DNA from: DAOSXA01 sp964526835
Lineage (GTDB): Bacteria > Zixibacteria > MSB-5A5 > GN15 > FEB-12
Length of the DNA: 64,000 nt
Direction: 5' to 3'
NCBI GenBank assembly: GCA_964526835.1
Contig: CAZGMK010000015.1
Coordinates: 1-64,000 of the forward strand
In this document: positions 28,600-37,300 of the stretch, one piece after another
How positions within the stretch are numbered: position 1 is the first letter of the stretch
Layout of the letters: every line of letters begins with the position of its first letter
Made by a program: the position numbers and the translations under genes
Notes under the pieces: model-generated
Seen by the model: only the letters and a program-made list of their open reading frames with translations
Databases searched by the model: none
Told to the model about the DNA's origin: nothing

Positions 28600-31365
28600 A
28601 TGGTGAAGATGATGAGAATCCCGCTCGCAGCGATGATGTTGCTTCTGATTGTCGGCGGCGGCGCATCGGCGCAGATTCCGCCGGGCATCGAGTGTACCAA
28701 TGACTACCTTGATTGTGGTGATGTCTCGGAGTCATCGGTCGATACAGTTCGACTGGTCAGCTTCGACGGTCGCCCGGGCGATACCGTCTGGCTGCCGGTA
28801 TATCTCAAGACAAAGGACGATACCGTGTCCGGTTTTTCGATGATCATCGAATACAGCGACACCTATCTTACGCCTGTCAAGGCCAGCACCAATCCCGCCG
28901 ACTCGCTCTACATCAAGTATGAACTCATGGGCGGGCTCCTGGAGGCCCAGCAGCGTTACTGGGACAGTCACCCAAATGACAGCCCGGATGTTTTCACGGC
29001 TGCGATCTCGCAGAACCCTTTCGATGAGGGAGCCATAACCTGCGGCTTCAACCTGTCGACCTTCGACAAGCCGGAGCGGATTTTCCCCGGCGGTGAGATC
29101 ATCTTCCGTCTGGCCTTCGAGGTCGATGAAGCTATGCAGGAAGGCCAGACAGCCCAATTCCGCTGGTGGGAGATTAACGAGTATTCGATAATCGACACGG
29201 GCCAGATGATCGCATACTGCGCGGACTGCCGCCGCACCAACCTGTCGGTGGACAGGACCACGACCTTCCAGGTGTGTGTCGATTCGTCTATCAATCGCAT
29301 CGATACCATCGACACCGGCCCGCCGGTCATAACCGATACTATCTGGCAGTGTGATGAGTATGCGGACACTACCATAATTGTCAATCGCACACGCAACCCC
29401 ACTACCCGCGACGGTCAGTTCACGGCCAACCTCTCACCGCCGCCGGTGATAGCGAGTTTCACCAGTTCGGACCCGGACGACTCGGTCGGCACCAACCAGG
29501 GGTTCGTGCTGCAATGGACAGTGGACAACACCGACTCGGTTGTCATTTACCAAGATGCGAATGTGCTTCACACTTCGGTTCAGAGCAACGGTTTCTTTGC
29601 TGCGACCTCGCCATCGACTGCGGGCACATACACCTACACGTTATGGGCGTTCAATCCTTACGACAGTGTTTCGAGATCGATCGATATACTGGTTCAGGAT
29701 GGAGATGAACCGCCGCCGGATGAGCATGCGCCGGTTATCAATGTGAACACTTCCTTCAGCATTGATGTCGGCAACACCCTGAACTTCACCGTTAACGCCA
29801 CCGACGTTGACAATGACTTCCTGACCCTGACGGCCACGAATCTGCCCGCGGGAGCCACTTTCCCCAGCGCCCAGGGCACCGGCTCGGCGTCCTCGACATT
29901 CAGCTGGACTCCCGGTTTTAACCAGACAGGCAGTCACACGGCCACTTTCCGGGCCGAGGACGCCACTTCGCGTGTAACCACGGTGAATGTCACGATCAAC
30001 GTCAATGAACCCGAATTCGATAAGCTGTTCACCTCCTCTGTCGAAGGCAGCGCCGCTGGCGGCCTGCCCGGCAAGACCAACATAGATTTCCCCATCAACC
30101 TGGTTACCAGCCAGACTGTCTACGGTGTGCAGTTTGACTTCCTTTACAGCAGTCAGAACTTCACGGTAACCGGGGTTGACGTAACCGACAATACGGCCGA
30201 ATACGTAGTATATGAGAACATCGGACAAACGCCCGGCGAGGTTCGATTCGTGACCTTCGGCATGGCCAATGAGCCGATTGGAACCGACGGCACGGAGATT
30301 CTGCTCGTCAAGATGGCTGTCCGGTCCAACGCCTCTCCGGGCCTGTATCCGATCTACCTGGAGGATGCCTGGGAATCGATCAACCCCGACCCGTCGATCC
30401 CCTCGCTGCCCCTGATGAGCGACAGCGGGATCATCATGGTCGATGCTTACGGCGACGTTAACCTCGATACCCGCATCGACGTGGCCGACCTGGTCAGCAT
30501 TGTGGGGTATATCATCGGCGACTTTCCCCTCGACCCGCGCCGCTATGAGGTTGCGGACATGGTGGTCGATGGTGTCGTGGATGTATTCGACCTGGTGGCG
30601 GTGATCAACTCCATCTACGGGGCGCCGATCGACGCAGCGCCGCCGCAGTTCATCGAGGACCGTTTCGCCAGTGTCGAGTTGGACTACGCCGCCATGGCCG
30701 GCGGGCTGTCGGATGAATTGACGATCCGCTCGGAGATGCCTGTCGACATCGCCGGTGTTCAGCTCGAGATTCTCTATGATCCGGGCGTGGTCCAGTTGGG
30801 CGTGCCGGAGTTGACCGAGGATGTTCCGCATCTGGCCCTGCGCAGCCGGGATGACGGCAACGGGCGGATGACCATCCTCATGTACTCCTCCAATCCGTTC
30901 GCGGCCGATAAGATAATCCGGGCGGGCCGCAGCGACCTGGTCAACATACCGATCAGGACGATCCGTCGGCTTGATGTCGGCGACCGGTCGCAACTGGTTC
31001 TTAACCAGGCCAAACTGGCCACGGAGAACGCTATGGCGGTCAAGGTGCACGGTATGGATGCACCCCTGCCGACCAGTTTTCACCTGGCTCAAAATTACCC
31101 GAACCCGTTTAACCCGACCACCACTATCGAGTTTACCCTCGGCGCACCGGGACAGACCGGCGCCCAGCGGGTAGATCTGAATGTCTACAACATACTTGGC
31201 CAACAGGTGAAAGAGCTGATCAGCGGCACCCTGCCCGCGGGCAACCATCAGGTTACCTGGGACGGAACCGATGGCGCCGGGAAACAGGTTGCTTCCGGAA
31301 TCTACCTGTACAGGTTACAGGTCGGCGACGCCAGCCAGGCCAAGAAGATGCTGCTGCTCAAATAG
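28600..31365 (+). CDS. Secreted protein with several cohesin-like modules, Ig-like repeats, dockerin-like loops and type IX sorting tail
   Basis: AGGAGG seven bases before ATG 28600 and the signal peptide MVKMMRIPLAAMMLLLIVGGGASA decide the start. The order is: cohesin-like 1 (from about 48; FDGRPGDTVWLPVYLKTKDDTVSGF), an Ig-like segment (about 283-368), and a putative-Ig/cadherin-like repeat (378-466; SFSIDVGNTLNFTVNATDVD). Then come cohesin-like 2 (471-610; LPGKTNIDFPINLVTSQTVYGVQFDFLY), dockerin-like loops (617-690; YGDVNLDTRIDVADLV), a third cohesin-like stretch (690-820; SEMPVDIAGVQLEILYDPGVVQLG) and the FlgD-like tail (QNYPNPFNPT to KKMLLLK). With three cohesin-like modules it is the best scaffold candidate in the cluster. 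Confidence 0.83.
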   Translation: MVKMMRIPLAAMMLLLIVGGGASAQIPPGIECTNDYLDCGDVSESSVDTVRLVSFDGRPGDTVWLPVYLKTKDDTVSGFSMIIEYSDTYLTPVKASTNPADSLYIKYELMGGLLEAQQRYWDSHPNDSPDVFTAAISQNPFDEGAITCGFNLSTFDKPERIFPGGEIIFRLAFEVDEAMQEGQTAQFRWWEINEYSIIDTGQMIAYCADCRRTNLSVDRTTTFQVCVDSSINRIDTIDTGPPVITDTIWQCDEYADTTIIVNRTRNPTTRDGQFTANLSPPPVIASFTSSDPDDSVGTNQGFVLQWTVDNTDSVVIYQDANVLHTSVQSNGFFAATSPSTAGTYTYTLWAFNPYDSVSRSIDILVQDGDEPPPDEHAPVINVNTSFSIDVGNTLNFTVNATDVDNDFLTLTATNLPAGATFPSAQGTGSASSTFSWTPGFNQTGSHTATFRAEDATSRVTTVNVTINVNEPEFDKLFTSSVEGSAAGGLPGKTNIDFPINLVTSQTVYGVQFDFLYSSQNFTVTGVDVTDNTAEYVVYENIGQTPGEVRFVTFGMANEPIGTDGTEILLVKMAVRSNASPGLYPIYLEDAWESINPDPSIPSLPLMSDSGIIMVDAYGDVNLDTRIDVADLVSIVGYIIGDFPLDPRRYEVADMVVDGVVDVFDLVAVINSIYGAPIDAAPPQFIEDRFASVELDYAAMAGGLSDELTIRSEMPVDIAGVQLEILYDPGVVQLGVPELTEDVPHLALRSRDDGNGRMTILMYSSNPFAADKIIRAGRSDLVNIPIRTIRRLDVGDRSQLVLNQAKLATENAMAVKVHGMDAPLPTSFHLAQNYPNPFNPTTTIEFTLGAPGQTGAQRVDLNVYNILGQQVKELISGTLPAGNHQVTWDGTDGAGKQVASGIYLYRLQVGDASQAKKMLLLK

Positions 31366-31388
31366 AGGTCAGGGAGGTCATAGGAACC

Positions 31389-34300
31389 ATGAAGACGATG
31401 AACAGAATACTGATCACAACGCTGCTTCTGGCGCTGACCGCTTCGGTCGCCCTGGCTCAGACCGCGCCACCGGTCCTGGACCCGATCGGCGCCCAGAGCA
31501 CCGACGAGAATGTTAACCTCAGCTTCGCCGTCAGTGCCTCCGATGCCGACGGAACAACGCCGACGTTGACGACTTCGACGTTACCGACCGGCGCTTCGTT
31601 TACGGACAACGGTGACGGGACCGGTAGTTTCTCCTGGACCCCCGACTACACCCAGGCGGGCAGCTACGACGTTACATTCTACGCCAATGACGCCGTATCC
31701 GCCGATGTTGACTCGGAGCTTGTGGTAATTACAGTCAACAATGTCAACCAGGCCCCGGTGCTCGATCCTATCGGATCGCAGTCGGTGGCCGAGGGGGTGC
31801 TGCTTTCGTTTACGGTTACGGCCAGCGATCCCGACGGGACCATCCCGACGTTGAGCACCTCGGCTTTACCGACGGGCGCTTCGTTTACGGACAACGGTGA
31901 CGGCACCGGTAGTTTCTCCTGGACCCCCGACTACACCCAGGCGGGCAGCTATGATATAACCTTCACCGCCAACGACGGCGACCTGACCGACGATGAGCTG
32001 GTAACGGTTACGGTAACCAACACCAACCAGGCCCCGGTGCTCGATCCTATCGGTTCGCAGTCGGTGGCCGAGGGGGTGCTGCTGTCGTTTACGGTCACGG
32101 CCAGTGATCCCGACGGGACCATCCCGACGCTGACGACTTCGACATTACCGACCGGCGCTTCGTTTACGGACAACGGTGACGGCACCGGTAGTTTCTCGTG
32201 GACCCCCGACTACACCCAGGCGGGCAGCTATGATATAACCTTCACCGCCAACGACGGTGACCTGACCGACGATGAGCTGGTAACGGTTACGGTGACCAAC
32301 ACCAACCAGGCCCCGGTGCTCGATCCTATCGGATCGCAGTCTGTGGCCGAGGGGGTGGTGCTTTCGTTTACGGTTACGGCCAGCGATCCCGACGGGACGA
32401 TCCCGTCGCTGAGCACCTCGGCTTTACCGACCGGCGCTTCGTTTACGGACAACGGTGACGGCACCGGAAGTTTCTCCTGGACGCCCGACTACACCCAGGC
32501 GGGCAGCTATGATATAACCTTCACCGCCAACGACGGTGACCTGACCGACGATGAGCTGGTAACGGTTACGGTGACCAACACCAACCAGGCCCCGGTGCTC
32601 GATCCTATCGGATCGCAGTCTGTGGCCGAGGGGGTGGTGCTTTCGTTTACGGTCACGGCCAGCGATCCCGACGGGACTATCCCGACGTTGAGCACCTCGG
32701 CTTTGCCGACCGGCGCTTCGTTTACGGACAATGGTGACGGCACCGGTAGTTTCTCGTGGACGCCTGACTACACGCAGTCGGGCAGCTATGATATAACCTT
32801 CACCGCCAACGACGGCGACCTGACCGACGATGAGCTGGTAACGGTCACGGTAACCGAAGCCGGCAATCAGGCGCCGATTCTTGATCCGATAGGCCCGCAA
32901 TCTGTCACTGAGGGCAATTTACTGTCCTTCACGGTCACGGCCAGTGATCCCGACGGGACTATCCCGAATCTCTTTACTTCGGCCCTTCCCAGCGGCGCTT
33001 CGTTTACCGACAACGGTGACGGGACCGGTGACTTTTCCTGGACGCCTACCTATACTCAGGCCGGAACCTACAACGTCACGTTCTACGCCGATGATGGTGA
33101 CATCGCCGATGTTGAGGCAGTCGAGATCGTGGTTGTCGAAGCGGGCAATCAGGCCCCGGTGCTTGATCCTATCGGCGATCAGTCGGTAACTGAGGGTATT
33201 CTACTTTCATTTGCGGTTACGGCCAGTGATCCCGACGGGACTATCCCGACGCTGAGCACCTCGGCTTTGCCGACCGGCGCATCGTTTACGGACAACGGTG
33301 ACGGCACCGGTAGTTTCTCGTGGACGCCCGACTACACGCAGGCGGGCAGCTATGATATAACCTTCACCGCCGGCGACGGTGACTTGACCGACGATGAGCT
33401 GGTGACCATCACTGTTGCCGAGGCCGGCAACCAGGCCCCGATTCTGGACCCGATTGGTCCCCAGAGTACCACCGAGGATGTTCTGCTTACTTTCAGCGTC
33501 AGTGCGACCGATCCGGACGGCACTATTCCGTCGCTGAGCACCTCGACTTTGCCGGCCGGCGCTTCGTTTACGGACAACGGTGACGGCACCGGTAGTTTCT
33601 CGTGGACGCCCGACTACACCCAGGCAGGCGTTTACGACATCACCTTCACGGCTGATGACGGGGCTGCCACCGACGACGAGATCGTGACAATAACAGTCAA
33701 TGACGCCGGTAACCAGACACCGGTACTGGATCCCATCGGCGACCAGAGCACAACCGAGGGGGTGCTCCTCAGCTTCTCCGTCAGTGCTTCTGATCCGGAC
33801 GGTGTGCCGCCGGCCCTGCTCACCTCCACACTACCTGCCGGCGCGACTTTCATCGACAACGGTGACGGGACGGGCGACTTTGCGTGGACTCCGGACTACA
33901 CCCAATCGGGTGTTTACGATATCACATTTACGGCCGATGACGGGTTGGCCACGGACGATGAAGTCGTCACGATCACCGTGATTGAAGCAGGTAACCAGGC
34001 CCCGATCCTGGATCCGATAGGCCCACAGAGTACAACCGAGGGCGTTGAGCTCAGTTTCATCGTAACGGCTTACGACCCGGATGGGACGATTCCCACTCTG
34101 AGCGCTGCGGACTTGCCCTCGGGCGCTTCATTTACCGACAACGGTGACGGTACCGGCGACTTTGCGTGGACTCCCGACTTCACCCAGTCCGGTCTCTATG
34201 ATGTCACGTTCTACGCCAATGACGGCGCCCTGGCCGACCTCGAGATTGTGACTATTACAGTTGCCGATGTCGGTAACCAGGCCCCTATCCTGGATCCGAT

Positions 34301-37300
34301 TGGCCCGCAGAGCACTACCGAGGATGTCCTGCTGTCGTTCACCGTCAGCGCAACCGATCCCGACGGCACGATTCCATCGCTGAGTACGTCGGCTTTGCCG
34401 GACGGAGCTACGTTTGTCGACAACGGTGACGGTACGGGCGACTTCGCCTGGACCCCCGACTTCACCCAGGCGGGCCTTTACGATATAACCTTCACGGCTT
34501 CCGACGGTACCCTGACCGATGAAGAGCTGGTGACTATTACAGTTGCCGATGCCGGCAACCAGGCGCCTGTTCTGGCGCCCATCGGCCCGCAGAGCGGCGC
34601 CGAGGATGTCCTGCTTTCGTTCACCGTCAGCGCAACCGATCCGGACGGCACGATCCCGTCGCTGATCGCAACCGATTTGCCGGCCGGCGCCACATTCATC
34701 GACAACGGTGACGGTACCGGCGACTTCAACTGGACTCCGGACTTCACCCAGGCGGGTGTCTACGATGTGACCTTCACGGCCAGTGACGGCAGCCTCACCG
34801 ACGACGAGATTGTAGAGATAACCATTGCCGATGCCGGTAACCAGGCCCCCATCCTGGCGCCCATTGGCGCTCAGAGCACTACCGAGGGTATCCTGCTGTC
34901 ATTTGCCGTCAGCGCAACCGATCCCGATGGGACCTTCCCTGCGCTCACGACTTCGACCTTGCCCGCCGGGGCGAGCTTCATTGACAATGGCGATGGTACT
35001 GGTGAGTTCTCGTGGACGCCCGACTATACGCAGTCGGGCAGCTACGATGTGACCTTCACTGCCTCCGATGGAACCTTGACCGATGAAGAACTGGTGACTA
35101 TCACTGTTGCCGAGGCGGGTAACCAGGCCCCGATCCTGGATCCGATAGGTCCGCAGAGCACGACCGAGGATGTCCTGCTGTCGTTCACTGTCAGTGCGAC
35201 CGATCCGGACGGCACTATTCCGTCGTTGAGCACCTCGGCTTTGCCAACCGGCGCCACATTCGTCGACAACGGTGACGGTACCGGCTCCTTCAACTGGACG
35301 CCCGACTTCACCCAGTCGGGCATCTATGACGTCACCTTTTCGGCCAGTGATGGAGCTCTCACCGATGAGGAGATCGTCACGATCACGGTCGTGGATGCAG
35401 GGAACAACGACCCGGTCCTGGCGGCGATCGACGATCAGGAGACCGATGAAAACGTACCGCTGAGTTTCAGCGTGAGTGCTACCGATGCCGACGGAGTGAC
35501 GCCGATTCTCTCAACGTCGCCCCTGCCCACTGGCGCGACATTCGTCGACAACGGCGACGGGACCGGAACCTTCGATTGGACGCCGACCTATGACGACTCG
35601 GGATCCTATCTGGTTACCTTCTACGCCACCGACGGCGATGTTCCGTCCTCGGTCGATTCCCAGCAGGTTACGATAACGGTCAACAACGTGAACCGCGACG
35701 TCGTCCTGGCCGCCATTGGCGATCAGTCCGGAGCGGAGGGGACGCTGCTGAGCTTCACGGTCACCGCTTCCGATCCCGATGGTGATCCGCCGGTTCTGAC
35801 CAGCTCCACCCTGCCCGGGACGGCTGCCTTTATCGACAATGGCGACGGTACCGGTGACTTCTCGTGGACCCCGACCTATGACGATTCCGGTAGCTACGTA
35901 GTGACCTTTTACGCCACTGACGGCGCTTTCCCGTCGTCGGTCGATTCAGAGACAGTCACGATAACGATTGACAATACCAACCGTCTTCCCGAGCTCGCCA
36001 CTATCGGTGCGCAGAGCGGGGAGGAGGAAGTCCCGTTGACGTTCGGCGTCAGCGCCACCGATCCGGACGGCGAGATCCCCATCCTCTCGGCCTCGCCTCT
36101 GCCGGGTACGGCGACGTTTGTCGACAACGGTGACGGCACCGGGGTCTTTGACTGGACGCCCACGACGGCCGATTCAGGGACCTACCTGGTTACCTTCTAT
36201 GCTGCCGATGCCGCCTATCCGACGGATGTGGACTCCGAGGTAGTGACCATCTACATCACCAACGCCAACCAGCCGCCGGTTTTGGCCGCTATCGGCGACC
36301 AGGAGACTACCGAGGGTGTTCTTCTCAGTGTGCCGGTGAGTGCTTCCGATCCGGACGGCGACTTCCCGATCCTGAGCACTTCGGCTCTGCCGGCCGAGGC
36401 GGTCTTTACCGACAACGGCGACGGCACGGGTTCGTTGGATTGGACTCCCGGATACACTCAGTCCGGCGTCTACGATGTGACCTTCTATGCCGAAGACGCC
36501 GCCTATCCCGGTGTTATCGATTCCGAAACAGTGGTCATTACGGTCAATGAGGCCGGCAATCAGCCTCCCGAGTTCGAGGGCATGGCCACGCAGAACGTCG
36601 CCGAGGGCAGCGAGCTGAACGTGACCATTACCGCCAATGATCCTGACGGCGATATCCCGGCTCTCTCGTCCGGTCCGCTGCCCGAAGGGGCTACTTTCAC
36701 GGACAACCTCGACGGCACCGGCGCCTTTGTCTGGACTCCCGACTACTGGCAGGCCGGTACCTATTCGATTACGATCTACGCCGATGACGGCGAGTTCATC
36801 GACAGTCTCATCTTCGATGTTGTCGTTGCGGATGCCGGCAACCAGCCTCCATCGGTTGATCCGATCGACCCGCAGACCGTCGTCGAGGGTGTCAACCTGA
36901 ACTTCACGGTGACTGCTTCTGATCCTGATGCCGTGATACCCACCCTGACCTCCTCGACGCTACCGGCTGGAGCCGTCTTCACCGACAACGTCGACGGCAC
37001 CGGGACCTTCGACTGGACTCCCGATTTCACTCAAGCCGGAAGCTATGACATAACGTTCTATGCCGACGACGGCATCGCGGTCGACAGTCAGATCGCCAAC
37101 ATCACGGTAATCGACAATGTCGCGCCGCCGGTCCTGGCCGCCATCGATGATCAGTCCGGCTTCGAGGGTTCGGCCGTCAGCTTCGCGGTGAGCGCCACTG
37201 ATCCCGACGGCCAGGTTCCGATCCTGTCGACTTCTGCGCTTCCGTCGGGAGCCTCCTTTGTCGACAATGGCGATGGCGCCGGCGCTTTCGACTGGGTGCC

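Noticed and set aside
29641..31248. Minus-strand ORF of 535 codons opposite the scaffold-like gene
   Set aside because: No domain, no ribosome binding site; shadow of the real gene.
31751..32870. Regular repeats that could be mistaken for a CRISPR-like array
   Set aside because: The period is 279 bp, there are no unique spacers, and the sequence is an open reading frame of Ig-like repeats.
31679..35323. Series of similar minus-strand ORFs of 75-93 codons at regular spacing
   Set aside because: They are antisense reflections of the 279-bp repeats of the giant protein, not a gene family.
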